DNA of 64,000 nucleotides from CAZEKB01 sp964512225 (GTDB lineage: Bacteria; Myxococcota_A; UBA796; UBA9615): positions 3,033-67,032 of the forward strand of contig CAZEKB010000031.1 of the NCBI GenBank assembly GCA_964512225.1, written 5' to 3'. Below are positions 1 through 8,800 of the stretch, piece by piece. Every line of letters starts with the position of its first letter. Within the stretch, counting starts at the first letter, position 1. Below the pieces are notes generated by a model that was not told the origin of the DNA, made no database searches, and worked only from the letters and a program-made list of their open reading frames with translations. Made by a program: the position numbers and the translations under genes.

Positions 1-1
1 A

Positions 2-148
2 TTCCGGTTCACCCGGACGCGGGGAGCGTGGCGCCTCTACTGGATGCGCCAGGACCTGAAGTGGCACTCCTACTCCGACGAGACTGCGGCTCTGGACAAG
101 CTCGTCGCGATCGTCGATGAAGACGCTCACTGCGCCTCCTTCGGTTGA
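2..148 (+). CDS. DUF3024-like protein, C-terminal fragment (5' end outside window)
   Basis: Only the last 48 residues and the stop codon are in the window. The readable frame contains a Trp/Tyr-rich pattern (WRLYWMRQDLKWHSY) followed by a short helix and an Asp/Phe-containing end. This W-x-LYW ... KWH-x-Y arrangement is what I know from DUF3024 proteins, small uncharacterised bacterial proteins of about 100 to 150 residues. Function is unknown. There are 75 bases between its stop and the next gene on the same strand. Confidence 0.55.
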   Translation, partial: FRFTRTRGAWRLYWMRQDLKWHSYSDETAALDKLVAIVDEDAHCASFG

Positions 149-223
149 CGGAGGGGCCGCGTCCTGCCCGCACAGGGACCGGGTTCGTCTGGTTGTTGCT
201 CCTCGCCGGACGTAGGATGGGGC

Positions 224-487
224 ATGCCCGGGGTGCCCCTCTTCGATGACACGCCGCCTGAGGTCGAGGCCGTCCTGATCGAGGGATATCGACGCATGCC
301 GACCGCGAAGAAGTTCGATCGGGTGCGCGATCTCAACTGGACCCTTCAGGAACTCGCGATCGCCGACCTCCGCCGTCGCCATCCCGACGACGATGAACAC
401 ACGCTGCGGCTGCGGTGGGCCTCGCGGAAGTTCGATCGCGCCACCATGATCGCCGCATTCGGATGGGACCCCGCGGCGGGTGGCTGA
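224..487 (+). CDS. small conserved partner of a nucleotidyltransferase-like protein
   Basis: An 87-residue protein, basic and rich in Arg and Leu, predicted mostly helical (residues 12 to 75). It carries a central stretch with an LRRRHP motif, a pattern I associate with small proteins encoded directly upstream of nucleotidyltransferase-fold proteins in many bacteria. Its stop overlaps the GTG start of the next gene by 8 bases, so the two are translationally coupled. Two-gene units of this shape are often annotated as toxin-antitoxin-like, but nothing here shows toxicity. A TAGGAT hexamer lies 5 nt before the ATG and no ribosome binding site is visible. Confidence 0.6.
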   Translation: MPGVPLFDDTPPEVEAVLIEGYRRMPTAKKFDRVRDLNWTLQELAIADLRRRHPDDDEHTLRLRWASRKFDRATMIAAFGWDPAAGG

Positions 488-1091
488 GTGGTCCTTCGGC
501 GAGACCCTCCGAGTCACGGCCGAGGTGGGGCGCGCGTTCGAGCAATTGGGCGTGGCCTGGTACGTCGGGGGCTCCGTCGCGAGTTCCGTACATGGCATTC
601 CGCGAGCAACGCAGGATGCCGACGTCGTCGCGGCGCTTCGTCCCGGGCAGGGGCGCAAGCTCGCTGCGCTGCTCGGTGACGGCTTCTACATCGACCCCGA
701 CACCGCGGAGACCGCGATCCGGGCGCGGCGCTCCTTCAACCTGATCCACTTCGCGACCATGTTCAAGATCGACGTCTTCGTGTTCGGCCGCGGGCCGTAC
801 GACGTCCGGGCGATGCGGGACGCAACCGAGATCGTCGTCCGTGAGGATCCACCCCTCACGCTCCCGATGGCGACGGCGGAAGACACGGTGGCCCACAAGC
901 TCTTCTGGTTCCGCCGGACCGGGGAACGCTCGGACAAGCAATGGACGGACCTTCAGGGCGTCCTGAAGACCCTGGCGGGAGACCTCGATCGTGATCGGCT
1001 CCGGCTGGCCTGCGCGGACCTGGGCGTCGACGATCTGCTCCCACGCGCCTGGACGGATGCGGGGGGTGCCCCTGGCGGACCTGACGCCTAG
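480..1091 (+). CDS. nucleotidyltransferase-fold protein (AbiEii/DUF6036-like)
   Basis: A 203-residue soluble protein starting with GTG inside the end of the preceding gene. Residues 28 to 48 hold the signature of minimal nucleotidyltransferases: YVGGS followed by D46-A-D48. A third acidic residue, D98, sits in the strand KIDVF. A later AEDTVAHKLFW segment matches the helix that follows the catalytic strands in AbiEii/DUF6036-type proteins. The metal-binding triad therefore looks intact, so NMP-transferase chemistry is possible, but substrate is unknown. The coupling to the small upstream protein suggests a two-component unit, possibly toxin-antitoxin or defence-like; that is inference. Confidence 0.7.
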   Translation: MAEWSFGETLRVTAEVGRAFEQLGVAWYVGGSVASSVHGIPRATQDADVVAALRPGQGRKLAALLGDGFYIDPDTAETAIRARRSFNLIHFATMFKIDVFVFGRGPYDVRAMRDATEIVVREDPPLTLPMATAEDTVAHKLFWFRRTGERSDKQWTDLQGVLKTLAGDLDRDRLRLACADLGVDDLLPRAWTDAGGAPGGPDA

Positions 1092-1297
1092 GACGTCGAT
1101 CTGCGGCTCGCCGGCCCCCGCGGACGCTGCGGGCGGGCATGATCGCCCTGCAAGGTCCGCCCTCCACCTCGACTGGAACCCCATTCTTGTCATCACCCTT
1201 GTCATCGAAGCCCGCCCAAAAGGCCCGATTCTCGAACTTCGGCCAAAACGTGAACTGAATGCATTCAACTACTTAGAATCACTAGTAAATTCAGCCC

Positions 1298-1346
1298 GGG
1301 GCTCATAACCCGAAGGTCGTCGGTTCGAATCCGGCCCCCGCAACCA
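1298..1346 (+). pseudogene. 3' half of an initiator tRNA-fMet (CAU), 5' half absent
   Basis: The segment begins in the anticodon stem (GGGCTCATAACCC), continues through the variable region and T arm (GGTTCGAATCC) and ends in an acceptor strand plus ACCA. It matches the remembered 3' half of bacterial initiator tRNA closely. No D arm or 5' acceptor strand is found upstream, where the sequence is unusually AT-rich (about 1225 to 1295). A 3' tRNA half directly at a composition change is what site-specific integration into a tRNA gene leaves behind. A group I intron split is a less likely alternative because I see no matching 5' exon in the preceding 1.2 kb. Confidence 0.7.
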
Positions 1347-1350
1347 CTCG

Positions 1351-1384
1351 AACGGCCCTCTCGACACTGTCGGGAGGGCCGTTT
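1351..1384 (+). terminator. strong intrinsic terminator after the tRNA fragment
   Basis: The arms AACGGCCCTCTCGACA and TGTCGGGAGGGCCGTT pair over 16 positions with a single T-G wobble, followed by T residues. The loop must be small or the top pairs open. It lies 4 bases after the tRNA CCA end. It also faces the 3' end of the minus-strand gene ending at 1469 and may act in both directions. Its right arm is part of the direct repeat found again near 5.2 kb. Confidence 0.75.
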
Positions 1385-1398
1385 CGCTTGGCGCCGAG
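1365..1398. repeat. 34-bp direct repeat, copy 1
   Basis: The right arm of the tRNA terminator plus the following bases up to GGCGCCGAG recur at 5192-5225 with one mismatch in 34 (T at 1389, C at 5216). The two copies are in the same orientation and enclose cassette A. This looks like a duplicated target or attachment-type sequence. Confidence 0.75.
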
Positions 1399-1468
1399 CG
1401 ATCTCGTCGTCTTCGATGCCTCGGTAGCAGGGGCCGAAGCCAACCGGGCGCTCACCTGCGCCAGGCGC

Positions 1469-2924
1469 TCAGTCGGTCGAGTGCGTCCGCGAAGGGGCTC
1501 CCCTGGTCCACAGCCGGATCACGGGCTCCAAGGTGGACTCGGCGGCCAACTCGAAGCCCTTCGACCGCATCGCGCCGTCGTGCGCCCGAGTCGTCAAGAG
1601 GTCCATGACGAGGCCCGGGCCCTGCTCGAGCGCGGCGGGCCCCGGGACCGGGCTCAGGCCGATCACCGGGTGGTCGTTGCGCGCGTAGAGCTCCCACACG
1701 ACCGTGAGGCGGAGCGGCTCCTGCTCGGGGCCCGCGATGAAACCGACCTGGACGAGATCGCCTTCCAAAGCGGGGTGTTGCAGGACGACATCGGAGGCCT
1801 GGGGCTCGGGGTTGGGAGTGAGAAAGACGGCTCGGTCCGTCCAGTCCGCGATCGGGGGCCCGACGCGTTCGGCGACCCACGGGCCGACGAGGCTCCACGC
1901 CACGCACAGCGCGACGGCGCCCACGCCGGCCCGGTACGTCTTCTCTTGGAGGCGGGGGATCAGCAGGACGGCGAGGACCGGCAGGACGGGGAGCAGATAG
2001 CGTCCCTCTTTGTGGGGAATGAGCGTGTGGATGCCGACGACCACGAGCACCGTGACCGCGATCAAGCCCCCGGCCCTGGTCATTCGGGAGCCTCGATCGA
2101 CGACGCGGAGCCCGAGCAGGGGCCAGCAGCCGATCCCGAGCGAGACGAGCACGAGATCCCGGAGGTAGTAGGTCTTCGAGGGGGGCCGCCTCCCGCGAGA
2201 CCGCGTCGGTGATGGCGACCAGATCCATCGCAGGGACTGCCCAGAGCCCGAACAAGCACAGCGCGACCACCCCACCGACGACCACGTTTCGCGCTCCTTC
2301 CCCCCGCCGCAGCGCGGCCAGCGCGACGATCCCGAGAGGGGCCACGAAGTAGGCTCCGAAGTTCCACTTGGCGAGCGTCCCGAGGCCCAACAGGGTCCCG
2401 AAGCCGATGGCCTGGCGGAAGCTCCAAGGTCGCTCGAGCGCCGCCACGAGCAGGAGGAGGAGCCACGGTGTGAGCGCCATGTGCAGCGGCTCGACACCGA
2501 CCTGCGTCACCCGCCCCGCGACGCCCGGCAGGAACACTGCGACCACCGCGGCCGCGACGGCTCGCCGATCGTCCCCCAGGACCCGTCGTCCCAGTCGGAA
2601 CACGCCCAGGGCGCACACCACCATGAACAGCGCGTTCAATCCGAGGAAGGGCACGGCGGTGAGCGTCGCCGCCGGTGCGAAGAGCAGGGCGAGACCGCCG
2701 TACCACAGCGGCGGCTTGAAGTCGGTCGCGATCTGCTCCCCGAAGGTGACAGGGAGGTAGCCGCGGAGGGCCTGGTGGTTGGTCGCGACCCGGTACAGAT
2801 CGGACGCCTCCGAGCCGACCGCACGAATCGATGTGTCGATGTGGGCGTACAGCAGGACCCGCCCCACCGCGACGGCTATGGCCACGATGAGGAGGACCCG
2901 CAGCGTTCGGGAGGTCACGCCCAT
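1469..2924 (-). pseudogene. cassette A: multi-TM PMT/ArnT-like glycosyltransferase, frameshifted
   Basis: Starting at ATG 2924, an N-terminal half with many membrane segments contains ATDFKPPLWY, resembling the DxKPPLxY loop of lipid-linked-sugar glycosyltransferases of the GT39/PMT_2 class. The frame breaks near 2180-2185 in a run of six G. The continuation in another frame carries more membrane segments (for example IPHKEGRYLLPVLPVL, a typical HKExRYLLP loop) and a soluble C-terminal tail ending at 1469. Joined, it would be about 485 residues. The ATG overlaps the stop of the upstream secreted protein by 10 bases, implying coupled translation. The break could be a true mutation, slippage or a sequence error. 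Confidence 0.65.
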
Positions 2925-5049
2925 GCGTCGTGGTGTCGTCGCAGTCCCAGCAGCCCGATCAGGAGGAACGCGCCCCCGATCGGCCTCGTGTAGTACACCC
3001 CGCATCCCGAGCACCCGCAGTCTGCCGGTGGCTCGATCTCGGTGCGCGGTGCCGGGGTGGGAGCGGGCTCTGTGCTGTCATCGTCATCCACGGCGTCGTC
3101 GTCGTCGGAAGGGCTTTGGACGATGTTCGAGCCGGGAGGGCACGACCAGCAGGTCTCCTGGTAGCAGTCCTGGTCGATGAACCCGTCGAGGGGCGGCCGC
3201 GCGGGACCCACCTCGGGATCATCGTTGTCGCAGTCGACGAGGTGCGAGTACCCGTCCGAGTCTCCCCAGTCCCCATCACGGGACCGGTCGAGGGGGCCGT
3301 TGTCGAGGTGGTACGTCCCCCCGGTCGGGCCGAACCGCCCGGTCTCGCCTGAGAGCAGGAACCCGGTGTCCCAAGGCCAATGCATCCACCAAGTAGAGAT
3401 GACTTCGTCCGTCGGGACGAACTCCGCCGCGCGGTCCGTCGGGCAGGGCCATGGCCCGCTGGAGGCCTCCAGGGCGGATCGTTCTTCGTCGGTCGCTCCC
3501 GACGCGATCTCGTCGAACTGGACTCGTGGGCCCAACGCTCGAAGCACCTCTGGGGCCTCCCAGGCGAGGTCGGCATCGCCCAGTACCTGGGCAGGGCCCT
3601 CGACACGGAGCGGAGCTGCGAACTCGGAGTTCCACCCCACGCCCTCGACCCCCGCGTTCATCGTCAGCTCCAGGGTGGAGACCCCCGCGCCCTCCACCTC
3701 CAGGAACAGGCCTTCATCCAGGACCAAGTTCCGGGCGACGCTGAGTCGACCGCTCCCGAGCGAGCCACGAACGACGACCGACCCGGCCGAGATGTTGTCC
3801 GCGAACAACGAGTGGAGCACAGACGCCTGCAGCTCAGAGCCTCCGAAGTCGAGCTCGACGAGGGGAGCCGAGCCGGAGTCGTTCCCGACGAATGCCGTTC
3901 GATACAGGGTCGCCTCGGCCCTCCCCCCCTGCCACACCGATGGCAGGATCTCGAGGAGGGGCGCGCCTCCGCCCCCGGCCTTCGCCCAAGGCTCGGGTCT
4001 GCGGTGGACCGGGTTCGACGGGAAGTCCCCTGCACATCGCTCGCCGACAGCCTCGATACGTGGGACGAACTCGACCACCGGAGCGCGCGGCGGGGCGCTC
4101 GTCGATTGCAGGGCGCGGTTGCGGGCGAACGTGAGGTTCTCGAAACGGGGCTCTTGCGGGTCGATGTCCCCCTCCTGGGCCTCAACGATCCCTCGGAAGC
4201 CCGTCTGCACCAGGGGCACATCGACGACCGCGTTTCCCACGAAGCTGACGTCGTACCACGGATGACCTCTGCCGAAGACCAGCGCGTCGGCGTCGCCGAC
4301 GCTGCCACCCAGCGCCAGGTTCCCGGTAGATCAGCGTGTCCCGGAGGGCGAGGATGCCGTCGTCAATCGCCGCAAGGAGCGCCGGCGAGTCCCCCGGGGC
4401 CGACGGTGTTCCCGAGAACTCCGCGTTGTGCGCGTTGAGCGACCCATTTCCCACCAGGGCCGGGCCCCGGCCGTTGAGGATCGTGATCTGCGCCGTGACC
4501 GAGGGCTTGCCGGCGTCCCTCGCGTCGACCGCGTAGCCCTCGCAGCCGATGGTCCAGCCGTCGCCCCCAAGGACGACGAGCCCGGGGCCCTCGACCTTGA
4601 TGCCGGGGCGCGCAGGCCCCGCGCAGACGAGTCCGGGATCAACCCCCCCGGCGTTCGGCTCGAACGCGAGCCGAGGAATCAGGAGGTCGCCGGACGGCCC
4701 CGGCGCGAAGCGGATCGCAGGCTCCGCGGGGGGAAGCGACGAGTCGGGACAGACCGCTCCTTCGGTGATGACGTGGAGGCTCGCCCCGAGGGTCCCGTCG
4801 CGATTGTCGATGTCCACTTGGTCGTTGAACCCGTTGCCTACGCAGAAGCGTGCCGTCCCGGGTCCATCCGAGGCGGTCAGGGCAGCCAGGACGCTGGTGG
4901 CCTCATCGACAGTCTCGAACGCTCCCTGTGGACAGTCCCGGCACTTCTCCGCCGGGACCGAGGACGCAGACCCGCCGGTCCTGCGCGGCAGCGGAGTCGG
5001 GCGCGGCGAACGCGAGGATCGCGACCGCGGCAGGCAAGAGCGTCTTCAT
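2915..5049 (-). pseudogene. cassette A: secreted repeat protein with MYXO-CTERM-like tail, frameshifted twice
   Basis: ATG 5049 opens a signal peptide (MKTLLPAAVAILAFAAP, then AAAQ). The frame breaks near 4950-4960, resumes as a CRDCPQGAFETVDEA region, and breaks again near 4322-4326 beside a GGG. The remaining frame runs to 2915. The middle is a series of short Gly/Asn-rich strands (LVGNGSLNAHNAEF, DVSFVGNAVVDVPLV, NLTFARNRALQ), as in right-handed parallel beta-helix proteins. The C-terminus has a DDDDAVDDDDS linker, a CGCSGCG motif, a hydrophobic helix and LRRHH, resembling MYXO-CTERM surface anchors. Joined length is about 710 residues. A related protein lies at 19010-20311. Confidence 0.65.
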
Positions 5050-5191
5050 CTACTCCAGGGTAACGGGCCCCAGCCTCCCCCTCCGAGCTCCAGCTCGATG
5101 TCGTCGGGGCTGAGCCCCTCTCGGTGCCGCCGGGTCTTCGAAGACCCTCGAGGCCGACGACCGGCTCGGAGTGTACCTTCGGGTCGGACGG

Positions 5192-5225
5192 CACTGTCGG
5201 GAGGGCCGTTTCGCTCGGCGCCGAG
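5192..5225. repeat. 34-bp direct repeat, copy 2
   Basis: Second copy of the repeat at 1365-1398 (33 of 34 identical). Its right end forms the perfect palindrome CTCGGCGCCGAG (5214-5225). It sits upstream of cassette A and immediately before the stop of the next minus-strand gene. The 140 bases between 5050 and 5191 hold no gene that I can support. Confidence 0.75.
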
Positions 5226-5780
5226 TCACTCCTCCGGGCGAATGCCGGGCACCTCGACCCCGCTCCATGCTTGGTACGCGTCGACGATCGCCTGTCGTGA
5301 TTGGAATGGTGAGATCAGGATGCGCTGGTCGAACGTGTAGCAGCGCCCCACCTTCCAGCCGTGGACGCCCCGGGGCTCGAAGACATCGGCCACCCCGAGG
5401 TCCACGCCGGGCTGGTGGTGGACGCCGTCGAAGACGTGCTCGAAGTTCCAGACCGGACCCAGCCACTCCAGCGCGTTCCCGCCGAGGCGGACCTTCGTGA
5501 GTCCGTTGAATGCGCCGATGGCGGCTTCGTCGTTCCCCCGGAGCTCGACCGTCAAGTCACCCGCGGCAAGCGCCAGCCCGAGCTCCTTCGTCGCCCCGGG
5601 AAGCGGGCCTACAGCTTCGTCCAGACAGTCGGCTTCGGAGGGCCGAGTCTGGGCCCGGGTCTCTGCCGTGGGGCGCGGCGTCGGAGCCTCGGAGGGTGGC
5701 TCCGGCGGCTCGCGCGCCTCTTCGGGACAAGCAAGCAGGAGGCAAGTCAGCGCGGCCGAGGCAAGATGAACCCACGCCAT
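5226..5780 (-). CDS. small lipoprotein of unknown function
   Basis: A 184-residue protein with a lipoprotein signal: hydrophobic N-terminus then LLLAC, so Cys18 would be lipidated. A Pro/Glu/Thr-rich linker (residues 19 to 48) precedes a domain of about 130 residues with no motif I recognise. It includes a conserved-looking W-x-FEHVFDGVHHQPG segment. A TAGTCT hexamer lies at 5787-5792, 6 nt before the ATG, with no ribosome binding site. Divergent from the large lipoprotein at 5886. Confidence 0.6.
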   Translation of the reverse strand: MAWVHLASAALTCLLLACPEEAREPPEPPSEAPTPRPTAETRAQTRPSEADCLDEAVGPLPGATKELGLALAAGDLTVELRGNDEAAIGAFNGLTKVRLGGNALEWLGPVWNFEHVFDGVHHQPGVDLGVADVFEPRGVHGWKVGRCYTFDQRILISPFQSRQAIVDAYQAWSGVEVPGIRPEE

Positions 5781-5885
5781 CGACGCAGACTACGTGCTCT
5801 GCGTCTCGTCCGACGGCTCCCCTCGCCCCCACAATCGTGGTCTGATCCCCCCAGCCGGGGCCCGCCCCCCCCTCGTAGGAGACCC

Positions 5886-8800
5886 GTGCAGAGGCCCGTC
5901 GCCGTCCTCGTCGTCGCTCTCTTCGGCCTCGCCGTACCGGCGGGCTGCGACGACCAGGGTGTGCTCGTGTCCGACGACGATACGGACGTCGAGGAGTGGG
6001 GGGAGGTGCCTCGGGATGAGCCGTGGGTCCGCCGGGAGGTGCCGGCGCCGGGGCCCATGACCTTCACCGAGCTGCACTACAACCCGGCGACGGACCCCGA
6101 TCTGGAGTGGATCGAGCTCCACAATCCCATGGCCTTCGACCTCGACCTCTCGGGCTGGGCGCTCGAGGGCGGCGTGGGCTTCTCGTTCGCGCCGGGGACC
6201 ATCGCGCCGGCGGGCGGGTACCTCGTGCTGGCCGCGGACCCCGACCGGCTGGGGGACGTCACCGGCTTCACCGGCGCCCTGGGACCGTACGACGGGCGCC
6301 TCGACGACGACCGGGCCCGCGTCGACCTGCGGAACAACGGCGGTCGCCTGATCGACACCGTGGAGTACGGCGACGACCACCCGTGGCCCGTGCACCCCGA
6401 CGGCTCCGGCTTCCCCCTGGCCAAGGTCCACGCCACCGCTGCGAGCGATCGCGCCGAGCACTGGACCGTCGCCGATGCCTTCGGCGGCACCCCCGGGCGC
6501 GCCAACGGCCTCGACCCGCTGGAGCCCCCGACCCTCGTCGAGCTCGTCGCCCTCGACGCCCGCTGGAGCTGGGACCTCTCCGGCGACTACCCCGCCCCCG
6601 ACTGGGCCGCCCCGGACTACGACGCCTCGGCCTGGCCGAGCGCTCTCGCCGTCTTCTACGCGGGAGAGGAACAGGTCGACGTCTCCGCCACCGTGCGCGT
6701 CACGGCCGACAACTTCTACGGCCTCTACCTCGGCGGGGCCGACGGCAGCGACCTGCGGCTCGTGGGCGAAGACCCGGACGGCAGCTGGACCACCGTCGAG
6801 TCCTTCGCCCTGGACGTCGGCCCCCGCGACCACCTCTACCTCGCCGCCTGGGAGGCCTCCGGGGGCGCCGGGGGACCGCAGATGACCATCGCCGAAGCCG
6901 AGGCCGGCGGGGATCTCGTCGGCACGGGCTCGGCGACCTTCGAGTGGGTCCTCGGCCCCGTCGGCGCGGGCCCCGGCCCCCAGCCTGCGAACCCGTCCCC
7001 GTCGGAGTCCGAGATCGCGCTCGTCGTCGAGGACGCCGAGGCCGACGGAGCCTGGGCGCCGCCCGCCGTCGAGGCCGGGCGCACCTCGGCCCCCTGGGGC
7101 GGGGCCGTCGGGGGCGCGTTCGACGACGCGACCCGGTACGTGTGGCCCGACACCTTCGCCGCCGTGTCCGTGACCAACACCGACGACACCTACGCCCTCT
7201 TCCGCTCCGTCGCGCCCCTGACGGGACCGAGCGGGGCCACCGAGCTGCCGTCCATCCCCACCACCGCCACGTTCCGCACCGCCTTCGCCTTCGACGCCGA
7301 CCCGGCCGCCACCGACCTGTCCATCTCGTGCCTGGTGGACGACGGGGCCGTCGTGCACCTGAACGGCGTCGAGGTCCTCCGAAGCAACATGCCCGACGGC
7401 CCGGTGACCGCGGGGACCCTGGCCGCCGCCCGCGTCGACGGCCCCGATCACGTCGACGCGAGCGTCCCCGCCGACGCCCTGGTGCGGGGCGACAACGTCC
7501 TCGCCGTCGAGGTCCACCAGGCCGAGCCCGACGACCTCGACCTGACGTTCGGCTGCGCCCTCACCGCCCGGATCGGGCCCGCGCTCGGGGGGGGGGCGGC
7601 CCTCCTCCTCGACGAGGTCGCTCGGCCCGACGTCTCGCGGTTCTGGGTGGAGCTGCTCGGCGCGGGGGCCCAGCCCCGAGACACCGACGGCCTCCTGCTG
7701 TCCTCGTCCGCGGGCGGGGAGCTCGCCCTGCCCCCCGGGCTGCTGGAGCCCGGAGAGACGAGGTCGGTGGACGTCGACCTGCCGGTGGAAGCGGGCGACG
7801 TCCTCTTCCTGACCTCCGCCGACGGCCGGGTCCTGCACGACGCGGTCCGGGTGCACGCCGGGTTCCTCGCTCGCGAGCGCGACGGCGGCCCCTGGCGACA
7901 CGTGCGAGACCCCACGCCGGGCGAGCCCAACATCGTCCCCCGGACCGAAGACGTGGTCATCCACGAGATTCAGTACCACCGGGCGCCGCTCTCGGCCGAC
8001 GGTGAGCCCGTGACGCCGCGGCCCGAGGAGTGGATCGAGCTGTACAACCGGGGCGAGGACGACGTGGACCTCGCCGGCTGGCAGCTCGTCGACGCCGTGG
8101 CGTTCGAGTTCCCATCGGGGACCGTCCTCGCGCCCGACGCCTACCTCGTGGTCGCGGGGGACGCCGACGCCCTGCGGGCCGAATACCCGGGCGTGCGCGT
8201 GGTGGGCGACCTCTCCGGCCGCTTGAGCAACGCGGGGGACCGGATCGTCCTGCTCGACGCCCTCGGAAACCCCGCCGACGAGGTCCGGTACTTCGACGCG
8301 GGTCGCTGGCCGGCCGCGGCCGACGGGGGCGGCTCGAGCCTCGAGCTGCGCGACCCGTGGGCGGACAACGCGTCCCCCGAGGCGTGGGCGGCGAGCGACG
8401 AGGCCACCCGGTCCGCGTGGACGACGTACCGCCGGCGCGGCATCGCCGAGCCGAGTGCGGTGGGCCCCGACGGGCGCTGGCACGAGCTCGTGATCGGCCT
8501 GCTCGACGCCGGCGAGGTGCTGCTCGACGACGTGAGCGTGACCCGCGACCCGGACGGCGCCCGGATCGAGATGGTCCCCGCCGGCGGCTTCGATGGCGGC
8601 GCGGCGGCGTGGCGGCTGCTGGGGAACCACCGGCACAGCGAGGTCGTGCCCGACCCCGACGACCCCGGAAACCCGGTCCTGCGCCTGGTCGCCACGGGCC
8701 CGACCGGGCACATGCACAACCACGCCGAGACCACCACGCTCGAGCCGATCGGGACCCACGAGTACGAGGTCTCGTTCCGGGCGCGCTGGATCTCCGGGAG

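Noticed and set aside
1298..1346. Complete tRNA-Met gene
   Set aside because: The D arm and 5' acceptor strand are missing, so only a 3' half is supported.
1092..1346. Group I intron within tRNA-fMet
   Set aside because: No 5' exon could be found upstream and no intron core pairing was evident.
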